A DNA stretch of 38,416 bases from Clostridium sp. (GTDB taxonomy: Bacteria; Bacillota; Clostridia; Clostridiales; Clostridiaceae). This document shows positions 9,203 to 16,719 of the stretch, in pieces (the stretch's first letter is position 1; each line of letters opens with the position of its first letter). Where the stretch lies: assembly GCA_031292145.1 (NCBI GenBank), contig JARLHR010000178.1, forward strand, positions 1-38,416, written 5' to 3'. A program made the position numbers and the translations under genes. The notes beneath the pieces were generated by a model that saw only the letters and a list, made by a program, of their open reading frames with translations, made no database searches and was not told the origin of the DNA.

Positions 9203-9454
9203 ATGAGAAGATTGTTTTATGTTTTTAATTTTTCATTAGCAATACTATTACCCTTATTCTCATTTAATATAATATTGAGTAAATCCAATCCCGATCATTT
9301 TTTTCCTTTGATTTTTATATGCTTAGGCTTTTGTGATACATTCCTTGGCATAAACTTGCTAAATGCAGATAAAAAAGTTTTAAGTATTTCAAGTTTCATA
9401 CTTGCAAGTTTTTTGTTCATTCTAGTTGGAGCCAAGCTATGCATATATAGTTAG
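9203..9454 (+). CDS. Small multi-pass membrane protein, unknown
   Basis: An 83-residue hydrophobic protein with about three predicted transmembrane segments: FVFNFSLAILLPLF-like near 5-25, FFPLIFICLGFCDTFLGINLL near 32-52, and ISSFILASFLFILVGAKLCIY near 60-82. The ribosome binding site AAGGTGGTG (9185-9193) overlaps upstream in-frame GTG codons at 9188/9191, so I chose the ATG at 9203. It is divergent from the ABC exporter, with which it may share an intergenic promoter region. I do not recognise the family. Confidence 0.6.
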   Translation: MRRLFYVFNFSLAILLPLFSFNIILSKSNPDHFFPLIFICLGFCDTFLGINLLNADKKVLSISSFILASFLFILVGAKLCIYS

Positions 9455-9568
9455 TAACTATATTTACTTGTAGTATTATATCCTAATTGTATTAGTTAAT
9501 AAACTCCCTTTTGCTTTGCTGCCAAAACAAAAACACTGCATCAAACTTACATTTGTGCAATGTTTTAC

Positions 9569-9716
9569 TTAGGCACAACGAAAAATAATAGACCAATATG
9601 CTTGCCTGTTTCGTGCCATACTGCCTCAGTAAAGTCTACTAATATGCCTATATGAGCAGACTTTACTTCCTTGTTTTACACAAAATATTCAGCGCATCTT
9701 TGATCTATTATTTTTT
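9569..9716. repeat. Family A foldback repeat, copy A2
   Basis: Second copy of the A1 element in the same core orientation: TTAGGCACAA, then AAATAATAGACCA, ending TTTGATCTATTATTTTTT. The inner hairpin is GTAAAGTCT / AGACTTTAC. In A1 the same place holds AAATTGCG / CGGAATTT, so both strands changed together. The loop segment CTAATATGCC is close to A1. It ends about 8 bp from the stop of the cysteine-rich gene at 9724, so it forms that gene's 3' region. Confidence 0.75.
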
Positions 9717-9723
9717 CACCTTA

Positions 9724-10164
9724 TTACTTAGAATTATATTTCTCAAAAATCTTATCAGCTACATTGTTATTCATTTCTTTTAGCTTATTTAAATAAAGAA
9801 ATGTACTTCCTTGATATTCTTGTTCTTCCCCCAACAGAGCTATCTCATAGGAATTTCTTAATATACTTATTATACAGTTATCAAAGTGCTCTTCAGTACA
9901 GCTTTTACAGGCTTTTAAAGTTTCAACTATTCCATCAAGTAAAAATTCTCTTTCATATACTTTGAAATCTGTACTTGGTATCTCTTCTCTTCCATTTTCA
10001 ACAAATGTAACCTTATTAATCATACAACTTTTTATACATTCTTTAGCATATGCAACAATGCATTTTTCTTTTTCACAACTTCCACATACTTCTTCTGATA
10101 AACAGCAGGGAGTTAATTTGTCTACTAACTTACTAAAGTTCACATCTTTAAATAAAACACTCAT
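9724..10164 (-). CDS. Cysteine-rich protein of unknown function
   Basis: A 146-residue soluble protein with about eleven cysteines, ten of them in its first two-thirds. They include CC near 19-20, CGSCEKEKC near 27-35, ECIKSC, and a later CKSC plus one C in HFDNCIIS. The spacing suggests metal or Fe-S cluster binding, but no standard ferredoxin or zinc-ribbon pattern is complete. GGGG precedes the ATG by 7 bp. It stands alone, with family A repeat A2 directly after its stop. Such cysteine clusters are common in anaerobe regulatory or electron-transfer proteins. I infer metal binding only and do not recognise the family. Confidence 0.7.
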   Translation of the reverse strand: MSVLFKDVNFSKLVDKLTPCCLSEEVCGSCEKEKCIVAYAKECIKSCMINKVTFVENGREEIPSTDFKVYEREFLLDGIVETLKACKSCTEEHFDNCIISILRNSYEIALLGEEQEYQGSTFLYLNKLKEMNNNVADKIFEKYNSK

Positions 10165-10268
10165 ATAAAATCCCCTTATTCATACAATTTATTTTTAAAT
10201 AATAATTATTATTTAAACTATACCTTATAATAGAAATTTTTTCAATATTTTATTTTTAGAGAATAGAT

Positions 10269-10937
10269 CTAAATTCCATCTAATATTTTATCCTTATAAT
10301 TTTCCAAATCACCATTAAACACCCCTGCTATTTCAACAGGTTTATTGTTGAATACAAATATATTTCCCCGGAAATATATTGCTTCATCTAAATCATGGGT
10401 AACTAATATTACCATTCTTTTTTCTTTTTTAAGTAAATTTTTAAATTCATCAATTATGGTATATTTCAATTTATAGTCCAATGATTTAAACGGCTCATCC
10501 ATCAGAATTACCTTTGACGGTTTGCCAAATGCTCTTGCTATATTAACTCTTTGTCTCATTCCTCCGCTTAGTGCATTTGGAAACTTGTTTTTAATATCGT
10601 AAATACCAACTAAATTTAAAATCTCATCTACTTTAGCATCAATAACTGATTTATTATAATATTTCTTTAAAGTAATTTCTAAATTTTCTTTAACTGTAAG
10701 CCAATCTATTAATCTATCTTCTTGAAAAACATAGCTTATATCACTTAATGATATTCCATTTATTTCTCCACCTTGTATTTCTGTCAATCCTGCTATAATG
10801 TTCAAAAGAGTGCTTTTTCCGCACCCTGACTTTCCTACTATACAATTTATATTATCATCACAAAAGTTTATATTAAAATTTTTAAAAATCTCTTCATTTC
10901 CATAGGATTTATTTAAATTTCTAATATTTATATTCAT
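10269..10937 (-). CDS. ABC importer ATPase (SsuB/TauB-like)
   Basis: A 222-residue ATPase with Walker A GKSGCGKST near residue 35, Q-loop YVFQEDRLIDW, signature LSGGMRQR, Walker B VILMDEPFKSLD and H-loop VTHDLDEA. The EDRLIDW Q-loop and the short length are typical of the nitrate/sulfonate/taurine importer ATPase group. Its ATG overlaps the permease stop by 4 bp (ATGA), indicating translational coupling as the last gene of a three-gene operon. It energises uptake of the ligand bound by the lipoprotein at 11664-12665. Confidence 0.93.
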   Translation of the reverse strand: MNINIRNLNKSYGNEEIFKNFNINFCDDNINCIVGKSGCGKSTLLNIIAGLTEIQGGEINGISLSDISYVFQEDRLIDWLTVKENLEITLKKYYNKSVIDAKVDEILNLVGIYDIKNKFPNALSGGMRQRVNIARAFGKPSKVILMDEPFKSLDYKLKYTIIDEFKNLLKKEKRMVILVTHDLDEAIYFRGNIFVFNNKPVEIAGVFNGDLENYKDKILDGI

Positions 10938-11689
10938 TTATTCCACCTATATATTTTTTTGTATAATAATTTATTTATTATCTCTAAACCTAGCGATATA
11001 ATAACAATAATTACAATCCAAGCAAAAATTCCGGGAGTATTAAAGTTCACTTTTTCTAATTGTATCTGAGATCCTATACCAAACTTTGGCTGACCATGCA
11101 CTTCCCCAGCGATTACTACCTTAAACGTAAGGGAAAATGTTGATACGAAAATACTCATAAAATAAAACTTCATTACAGGAATATATACTTTTTTAATTTT
11201 ATCAGTTAAACTCACTTCATATACTTTAGTCATTTCAAGTATCTTCTTATCTATTTGCAAAAGATTATTCCTTATTCCTTCATATAATATTGGCAATATT
11301 ATTGCAAACCCAACAACAAAAGGAGTCTTTTCTTTATCAAACCAAACTAATGAAAGTACGACAAGTACCATTGTAGGAATTGTTTTTCCAAAGGAATTAA
11401 TGGGTTCCATTAAATACTTAAAAAAGGGATACACAACTGAGAGTACCCCTAAAATCATTGATAAAACCAAAGCTGCCACATAACTTAAGAGAGTTCTATA
11501 AAAACTACTTAAAATTATCTGCCAGAAATTTTTACTATTAAAAATTTCTTTAGTAGCTTCAATTATTTGCTCTAATCTTGGTATATATATATCGTTATTT
11601 ATTATTACAGCAATTAACTGCCATATTCCTATAAAAAATATACATGATAAGAAAGTATATATTTTACTTTTCCATGAATATTTCATCAT
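10934..11689 (-). CDS. ABC importer permease (SsuC-like)
   Basis: A 251-residue BPD-type inner-membrane permease with about six transmembrane helices. The cytoplasmic EAA-like coupling region lies near residues 145-165 (LQIDKKILEMTKVYEVSLTDKIKKVYIP). Its start lies inside the end of the substrate-binding protein gene, with a GGAGGAAAGG ribosome binding site in the coding sequence of that gene, and its stop overlaps the ATPase start. The family (SsuC/TauC/ThiX-like) imports sulfonates, taurine, nitrate or pyrimidine precursors. The ligand here is not determined. Confidence 0.9.
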   Translation of the reverse strand: MMKYSWKSKIYTFLSCIFFIGIWQLIAVIINNDIYIPRLEQIIEATKEIFNSKNFWQIILSSFYRTLLSYVAALVLSMILGVLSVVYPFFKYLMEPINSFGKTIPTMVLVVLSLVWFDKEKTPFVVGFAIILPILYEGIRNNLLQIDKKILEMTKVYEVSLTDKIKKVYIPVMKFYFMSIFVSTFSLTFKVVIAGEVHGQPKFGIGSQIQLEKVNFNTPGIFAWIVIIVIISLGLEIINKLLYKKIYRWNK

Positions 11690-12665
11690 CTGGTACCTTT
11701 CCTCCTATTGTCTTTGGATCAAATGCATTTAATTTTTCAAAATATATTTTATATTCTTTAGTACAATCTTTAATACCTACATATTTTAGATTTGATTTAT
11801 CAACAGCCTTTATTACTATTGGCTTTTTAGCTGAAACTCCTATTTCTTCACAATAATCTCCTAGGGTTTCTTTATTGTTATTTGCCCACTTTTCCACTTC
11901 CTCAACCTGTTTTAATAGTTCATTTACAAATTCTTTATCATTTTCACATAATTCTTTTTTAACTATAATTGTTGATTGAGGATATCCATATTGTGAATTA
12001 TTTATCTTTTTCCATTCTTCATTTAAATCTAACATTATATTAAACTTATCATTTTTACTTTGTACAGTAGATAAAGCTGGTTCTGGTATTACTGCATATT
12101 GGGTTTTTCCTGCTAAAATTATTGGAGCTAATTCATTTACTGTATTTACATAACTAAAATTAATATCTTTATCAATATCAATCCCTTTATCTTTAAGTAT
12201 TGCTCTTGCAATTATATCAGGCGTTAATCCCTTTCCTATGTTATAAATTTCTTTCCCTTTTAAATCATTTATAGTTTGATTTTCATTGGTAGTTCCTATA
12301 TAAAAGGATCCAAAACCTATAGTTCCTGCTATCTTATATTCTTGATTTTTATTATATACAGTAGCCGCTACATTTGAAGGTACAATTGCCACGTCTGGCT
12401 CACTCTTCATAACACTCGTAACTAAGCTGTCAGAACTCTGCTCAATAGTATAATTAATATCATATCCCGATTTAATTTCTGGCTTCTCTTTTATAAGCTT
12501 AGCTACTGCCATAGCTGTAAGTCCATCTGGTGTTACAAATTTTATATCCTTAGTTTCTGTACTTTGCTTCTTAGACTCATTTTGAGCTGCATTATTATTT
12601 CCACATCCCATAAATGTTAATATTGATAATACTATAACTAACAATAATGATAATTTCTTTTTCAT
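11664..12665 (-). CDS. ABC importer substrate-binding lipoprotein (NMT1/SsuA-like)
   Basis: A 333-residue secreted protein. The N-terminal signal peptide ends in a lipobox-like FMGC (Cys near residue 21), followed by an Asn/Gln/Ser-rich linker and a type II periplasmic-binding fold of the NMT1/THI5-SsuA class (DIKFVTPDGLTAMAVAKLI; later LKGKEIYNIGKGLTPDIIAR and AVIPEPALSTV). It is the first gene of an operon with the permease (overlap 26 bp) and ATPase. A promoter with an upstream inverted repeat precedes it. No thiamine, SAM or other riboswitch was found upstream, so the ligand remains open: a sulfonate, sulfur source, pyrimidine or other small molecule. Confidence 0.9.
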   Translation of the reverse strand: MKKKLSLLLVIVLSILTFMGCGNNNAAQNESKKQSTETKDIKFVTPDGLTAMAVAKLIKEKPEIKSGYDINYTIEQSSDSLVTSVMKSEPDVAIVPSNVAATVYNKNQEYKIAGTIGFGSFYIGTTNENQTINDLKGKEIYNIGKGLTPDIIARAILKDKGIDIDKDINFSYVNTVNELAPIILAGKTQYAVIPEPALSTVQSKNDKFNIMLDLNEEWKKINNSQYGYPQSTIIVKKELCENDKEFVNELLKQVEEVEKWANNNKETLGDYCEEIGVSAKKPIVIKAVDKSNLKYVGIKDCTKEYKIYFEKLNAFDPKTIGGKVPDDEIFMEK

Positions 12666-12758
12666 TTTTAATTCCCCCTTTAAAAGCTCCGTTCCTTACC
12701 ATTATAATAAATCAATTTTATTATTGTAATAGTAATTAATTAATATTTACTCTTACTT

Positions 12759-12843
12759 ATAATATCATACTAAAAAAGAAATACCAAATTTAAGTTCCTT
12801 CATACATCAAAGAAGACATGTCTTAACCCTCTTAAAACATGTC
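12759..12843 (-). promoter_or_regulatory. Promoter and inverted repeat before the ABC importer operon
   Basis: Read on the minus strand there is a -35 TTGGTA (12787-12782), a 17-bp spacer and a -10 TATTAT (12764-12759). Upstream of the -35 is the inverted repeat GACATGT (12815-12821) / ACATGTC (12837-12843), flanked by TTAA. This is a plausible binding site for a dimeric regulator of the importer. The regulator is not identifiable. The promoter assignment rests on consensus match only. Confidence 0.45.
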
Positions 12844-12901
12844 CTAAATATATGATAATTGATTTATTAATATTCATAATACACTTTTATTTTATACTGC
12901 C

Positions 12902-13207
12902 TAATATAGATAAACAATTTCATATCAGGATAACATCCCAATGAGAAATTATACTTTTAAGCATATATAAACAAAGAAATGAGATACATGTTTATGAAGC
13001 AGGCATTTGAAAACGAGCTGTTAAAAGTACTTAAAGGATGGTTGTTCCAATTAAGCTTGTCACACTGAAAGTGGGAGCAAGCTCAATTGGGTGCAACCTT
13101 CCTTTTAGTACTTTCAGCGATATTTTCATAGCCCTGCGGAATAAACATGTATCTCATTTCGGTTAATTATGATAAAGTCTGGAATACATGTTGGCTATCT
13201 ATATATA
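12902..13207 (+). repeat. Family B foldback repeat, copy B4 (full length)
   Basis: Full-length copy with terminal inverted repeats TAATATAGATA-CAA (from 12902) and TTGGCTATCTATATATA (13191-13207). The central loop is GAA at 13067-13069, apical stem CACACT/AGTGGG, and outer arms GAGATACATGTTTAT / ATAAACATGTATCTC. A middle arm pair AAAGTAC/GTACTTT replaces the AAAGCAC/GTGCTTT of other copies. Its right terminal repeat encodes the last two residues and TAG stop of the yaaR gene. It fills most of the gap between that gene and the ABC importer. Confidence 0.85.
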
Positions 13208-13614
13208 TCAACAATCATGCCTTGTATTTCATCTATTGTTGATGCCATATTAATATTGTCTTTTTCATCCGAAAGAAGCCCCCTAGTCAATTCTTCCAGC
13301 TTTCCATCAATGGTATCAACAGTTATAAAATATTGAGTTTGCCAAAAGCTAATATCTTTTTTTGTTTCATACATAAATTTTAATATTGATTCTAAATATT
13401 CTTTTATCATTTTCTTATACATAATCACATCAACATAAGTTTTAGTAGTTACAAGCTTGCTCCCTCTTTTTTTGATATCATCTATCATTTTATTAAGCTG
13501 TTCTTCAGACTTTTTTTGTCTTTCTCTATTAAAGCTTCCAGAAAAATCTTTCTTTTCTGAAATAATTTTTCTTTCTGAAGTTATAGTTCCTCTTCTTACT
13601 CTTCCAATTTCCAT
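13195..13614 (-). CDS. yaaR: YaaR family protein (DUF327)
   Basis: A 139-residue soluble helical protein with the YaaR/DUF327 pattern: DFSGSFNRERQKKSEEQLNKMIDDIKKRGSKL near 23-54, then YKKMIKEYLESILKFMYE, and a C-terminal ELTRGLLSDEKDNINMASTIDEIQGMIVDIY. Function is unknown. The family is widespread in Firmicutes, often near yaaQ and holB, which is not the case here. AGAGGTGAAT precedes the ATG. The last codons (Tyr, Arg, stop) lie inside the terminal inverted repeat of B4, so the natural C-terminus has apparently been replaced, without loss of the conserved domain. Confidence 0.85.
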   Translation of the reverse strand: MEIGRVRRGTITSERKIISEKKDFSGSFNRERQKKSEEQLNKMIDDIKKRGSKLVTTKTYVDVIMYKKMIKEYLESILKFMYETKKDISFWQTQYFITVDTIDGKLEELTRGLLSDEKDNINMASTIDEIQGMIVDIYR

Positions 13615-13853
13615 ATATTCACCTCTTTCTTAACTTAAGGTATACTGGTATTTAAAATTAATTATATCAAAATTCTACTTTTTTCTCTACTTATATTATG
13701 ACATTGTACTATTTTAATTATGATTTTTTATGAATATTACCAATTTTTTTTTATGTTTACTATTATGGTTGAAACGATTACTTATCTATAATAAAATTTA
13801 TTTTAATAAGGTATATTTCTTATGCCTTAATGAATTTATAGGAGGTAACAAAT

Positions 13854-14156
13854 ATGATAGTAAAATGTATTGATAATAATCTTTGTTCAACATTAACTTT
13901 AAATAAGGAATATGTGGTTATAGAGGAAGCACCTGAATATTATGTAATTCTTGATGACAAAAGTGAAGAAACAACTTGCAGAAAAACAAGATTTGAGGTT
14001 ATTGAAGATGGTGGTTTAACTAAAAAGACAAAAGCTACTATTACAGAACTAAATTATCAAATAGAAAATAACTTTAAAGATATTAAGCAATTTTCAATCA
14101 GAAAAAATTCTAAAGGTGAAATCAAAGAAATATCAGTAAAATTCAAATACAACTAG
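13854..14156 (+). CDS. Small protein, phage-like KOW/SH3-type N-terminus
   Basis: A 100-residue soluble protein with a strong AGGAGG ribosome binding site 8 bp before the ATG. The first half (VKCIDNNLCSTLTLNKEYVVIEE, later TTCRKTRFEVIEDGG) follows the pattern of short beta-barrel proteins found in phage and Firmicute genomes, with a conserved VKCIDN start and RFEVIE end. The second half is charged and may be a small alpha-beta extension. I can only call it a hypothetical protein. Its TAG stop (14154-14156) abuts the end of foldback repeat B5. Confidence 0.65.
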   Translation: MIVKCIDNNLCSTLTLNKEYVVIEEAPEYYVILDDKSEETTCRKTRFEVIEDGGLTKKTKATITELNYQIENNFKDIKQFSIRKNSKGEIKEISVKFKYN

Positions 14157-14375
14157 CGATAACTACCGAAAACAGAAACATTTTTATTTCGTAGGGCTAT
14201 GAAAATTTCGCTGGAAGGTTCTAAATGGCAGGTTATACCCATTTCTACTTGCTCCAAATGTAAAATTTGGACAAGTAGTAAATGGAACAACCTGCCATTA
14301 AGAACCTTCTGCAGCTCATTTTCAAATGCCTACTGCACAAAAATGTTTCTGTTTTCTAGTTCAGTTATGCTCTTA
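14157..14375 (-). repeat. Family B foldback repeat, copy B5 (inverted)
   Basis: Inverted, diverged copy with loop GTAAA at 14260-14264 and apical stem CCAAAT/ATTTGG. Its outer arms (CAGAAACATTTTT / AAAAATGTTTCTG) and middle arms (GAAGGTTC / GAACCTTC) differ from all other copies but remain complementary. The internal loop T opposite AG is intact, and the second loop is TT opposite GTA. It begins directly at the stop codon of the preceding gene. Confidence 0.8.
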
Positions 14376-14395
14376 AGTTTCATGAACATAAAAAT

Positions 14396-14633
14396 CCTGC
14401 GCCTTCCTCTAAGTGCTTTTAGCATCAAAATTTTCAAATGCCTATTACACACAGATGGTCTAATTTCTTTGTTTGTAGATATACCAAAGCATATAAAATT
14501 CGGACAAGTAATAAATAGGACAACTTCTACTGTTAGAAATCTGCAGCCATATTCTCTAGCAACCGAGCAACAGACTACCAGTTATTTCGGTAGGTTCTGG
14601 CATAAGTCTAGAGTACATGTTGGTTATCTATAT
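14396..14633. repeat. Rearranged family B fragments, B6
   Basis: A mosaic of family B pieces. One inverted left arm (CTAAGTGCTTTTAGCATC, then AATTTTCAAATGCC) is followed by a B5-like inner segment (CGGACAAGTAATAAATAGG) and a right end in direct orientation (CATAAGTCTAGAGTACATG, then TTGGTTATCTATATC). The right terminal repeat supplies the TAG stop of asnB (14630-14628). The foldback can no longer form fully. With B5 it occupies the whole 471-bp gap before asnB. Confidence 0.7.
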
Positions 14634-16472
14634 CAATAAATTTACATTGTACTCCTCAAGCCAAATATTTACTTGAATTAGATAAGCAAGTAATTGTGGC
14701 CCTGTCATTAGTTGACCATACCATGGGGCTTTGTAGGATTCCCCTCTTGTTTCTATTATTTCTCTAACTGCCTTTTCATCAATAATATCATGAATTGGTG
14801 AGGATTTTTTATTTAAAATATCTGTTATCATCTTACATACAATATCTGTATAAATCGGATTATGAGTCTTAGGATATGGGCTCTTCTTTCTGTATATAAT
14901 ATCATTTGGTAATATTCCTTCAAATGCTGCTCTTAATAATCCTTTTTCTCTACCATTATATAATTTTATTTCTGCTGGTAAATTAAAAGCGTAATCTACT
15001 AATCTAATATCAGCAAACGGAACTCTTGCCTCTAATCCATTATACATACTAACCCTATCTTTTCTAGTAAGAAGCTGTACCATAAACCATTTTAAGTTTA
15101 GATACGATACTTCCCTCATTCTATAATCTCTCTTACTTTCACCATCAATATGAGGCACTTTACTCAAAGACTTCTTGTATTGTGTTCTAACTAATTCTTC
15201 TAATGGCATATTCTTTAAATCTCTATTAACTATAGCTTTTCTATCACTAACAAATCTTGACCATGGAAAAGTATCTAAATAGAACATTTCATCTCGTGTA
15301 AACCAAGGGTATCCTCCAAAGATTTCATCCGCACATTCTCCAGTAAGACCAACTACAAAATCTTTACGAATTTCTTTACAAAATAGAAGCATAGATGAAT
15401 CAATATCTGCCATACCTGGTAAATCTCTTGAAATCACAGCATCTTTTAATGCCGCTGCTAAATCCGTATGATTTAAAATTACATTTCTGTGATCACTGTT
15501 TATAAACTTTGACATTTCTTCTGCCCAATATTCATCTGATGTAGGTTGAAATAATGATGCCTTAAAATATTTTTCATTATCTTCGTAATTTATAGAATAA
15601 GTAGTAAGCGTCTTTCCTTGCTTTCTAAATTCTTCTGCAGCTATCATTGAAATAATCGAAGAATCTAATCCACCTGATAGGAATGTACAAACTGGTACAT
15701 CTCCAACTAATTGCCTTTTTACTGCATCTATTAACAATTCTCTTGCATGAACTATTGCTTCTTCTGGAGTTTCATGGAATTCCTTTGCTTCAACTGTCCA
15801 ATATTCCCACTTTTTAATGCTGCCATCACCTGATATCAAGAGGCAATTTGCAGGTGCAACTTCTTTAATATTTTTAAACACTCCACTTCCTGGTATCGTA
15901 GCTGGTCCAAGTCCGAAAATTTCAGTTAGCCCTTCCATATCAATCTCTCTTTTAACCCTTGGATCCGCTAAAATAGTTTTTATCTCTGAGCCAAAAACAA
16001 GAGTATTATTATGCACAGTATAAAATAATGGCTTAACTCCCATTTGATCTCTTGCTAAAAAAACTTCTCTTTTATTCTCATCAAAAATACCAAAGGCAAA
16101 AATACCAATTAACTTATTAATGCATTCTTTTCCCCAACAAATGTAAGATGTAAGTAATACTTCAGTATCAGAATAAGAATCAAAGGTAAATCCTTCTTCT
16201 TTCAGTTCTTTTCTTAAATCTTCAGTATTGTATAATTCACCATTATAAACTAATGTATATTTCTTTCCTTGAAACATTTTAGTCATTGGTTGTATTCCAC
16301 CCTTAGGGTCTACTACAATTAATCTTCTATGTCCTAACAAAACATTTGAAGAAATATAATAGCCTTTAGCATCTGGCCCTCTTTTCTCCAATGTTTTTAT
16401 CATTTTCTCTAAAATTTCTTTATCTTGTACTATATTATCTTTAAAATTTACTAATCCTGCAATGCCGCACAT
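14628..16472 (-). CDS. asnB: Asparagine synthetase, glutamine-hydrolysing
   Basis: A 614-residue enzyme converting aspartate, ATP and glutamine to asparagine. The N-terminal class II glutamine amidotransferase domain starts MCGIAGLVN, so the nucleophile is Cys after Met removal. It is followed by the synthetase domain with PP-loop FLSGGLDSS near residue 265 and the GECADEIFGGYPW motif near 380. The GTG at 16481 lies in the GAGGTG ribosome binding site, so the ATG at 16472 is the start that places Cys correctly. The stop codon comes from the end of family B fragment B6. It is a single gene with an unusual triple hairpin repeat in its leader (16517-16650). No T-box or other known leader was found. 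Confidence 0.95.
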   Translation of the reverse strand: MCGIAGLVNFKDNIVQDKEILEKMIKTLEKRGPDAKGYYISSNVLLGHRRLIVVDPKGGIQPMTKMFQGKKYTLVYNGELYNTEDLRKELKEEGFTFDSYSDTEVLLTSYICWGKECINKLIGIFAFGIFDENKREVFLARDQMGVKPLFYTVHNNTLVFGSEIKTILADPRVKREIDMEGLTEIFGLGPATIPGSGVFKNIKEVAPANCLLISGDGSIKKWEYWTVEAKEFHETPEEAIVHARELLIDAVKRQLVGDVPVCTFLSGGLDSSIISMIAAEEFRKQGKTLTTYSINYEDNEKYFKASLFQPTSDEYWAEEMSKFINSDHRNVILNHTDLAAALKDAVISRDLPGMADIDSSMLLFCKEIRKDFVVGLTGECADEIFGGYPWFTRDEMFYLDTFPWSRFVSDRKAIVNRDLKNMPLEELVRTQYKKSLSKVPHIDGESKRDYRMREVSYLNLKWFMVQLLTRKDRVSMYNGLEARVPFADIRLVDYAFNLPAEIKLYNGREKGLLRAAFEGILPNDIIYRKKSPYPKTHNPIYTDIVCKMITDILNKKSSPIHDIIDEKAVREIIETRGESYKAPWYGQLMTGPQLLAYLIQVNIWLEEYNVNLLI

Positions 16473-16516
16473 TTCTTTCACCTCAAATAGTATTTATATT
16501 ATTAAAATATGCACTG

Positions 16517-16650
16517 CTGAAAAAAGTGCGACAGCACAATCACGATCTTTTACACCTTTAAAAAAAGTGCGACAGCACAATCAAAAACTTCACACCACTA
16601 AAAAAGTGAGACAGCACAACCAAGATCTTTTACATTTATAAAAAAATGCA
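16517..16650 (-). repeat. Triple 40-bp tandem repeat in the asnB leader
   Basis: Three units begin at 16526, 16567 and 16606 (spacing 41 and 39 bp). Each has GTGCGACAGCAC (GTGAGACAGCAC in the third), followed by similar AATCA- and TTTACA-containing sequence and an A-run. On the asnB-sense strand each reads GTGCTGTCGCACTTTTTT: a 4-bp stem, 4-nt loop and T-run, like a mini-terminator. It lies 45-180 bp upstream of asnB within the 312-bp gap to the divergent spoVAF-like gene. The inter-repeat sequence is similar between units, so this is not a CRISPR array. Confidence 0.7.
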
Positions 16651-16719
16651 AAACTCTTGTTTAATTTTCATAATTTTAAACCTCTATTTTCTTTCATAAA
16701 ATTAGAACAAGCAAATTAT

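Noticed and set aside
12666-12901. Riboswitch (thiamine, SAM) before the ABC importer
   Set aside because: No conserved THI-box or S-box core is visible; only a promoter and a short inverted repeat are seen.
233-14633. Integron attC sites, suggested by folded elements at gene 3' ends with conserved unpaired bases
   Set aside because: The copies are longer than attC sites, face both directions, lie beside core genes such as ilvE and asnB, lack consistent GTTRRRY boxes, and no integrase is present.
14199-14639. Plus-strand ORF of 146 codons across B5/B6
   Set aside because: It runs through two repeat copies and overlaps the asnB end. It has no family resemblance and is a by-product of the repeat sequence.
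16517-16650. Possible CRISPR array before asnB
   Set aside because: Only three units; the sequence between repeats is itself similar from unit to unit, and no cas genes are nearby.
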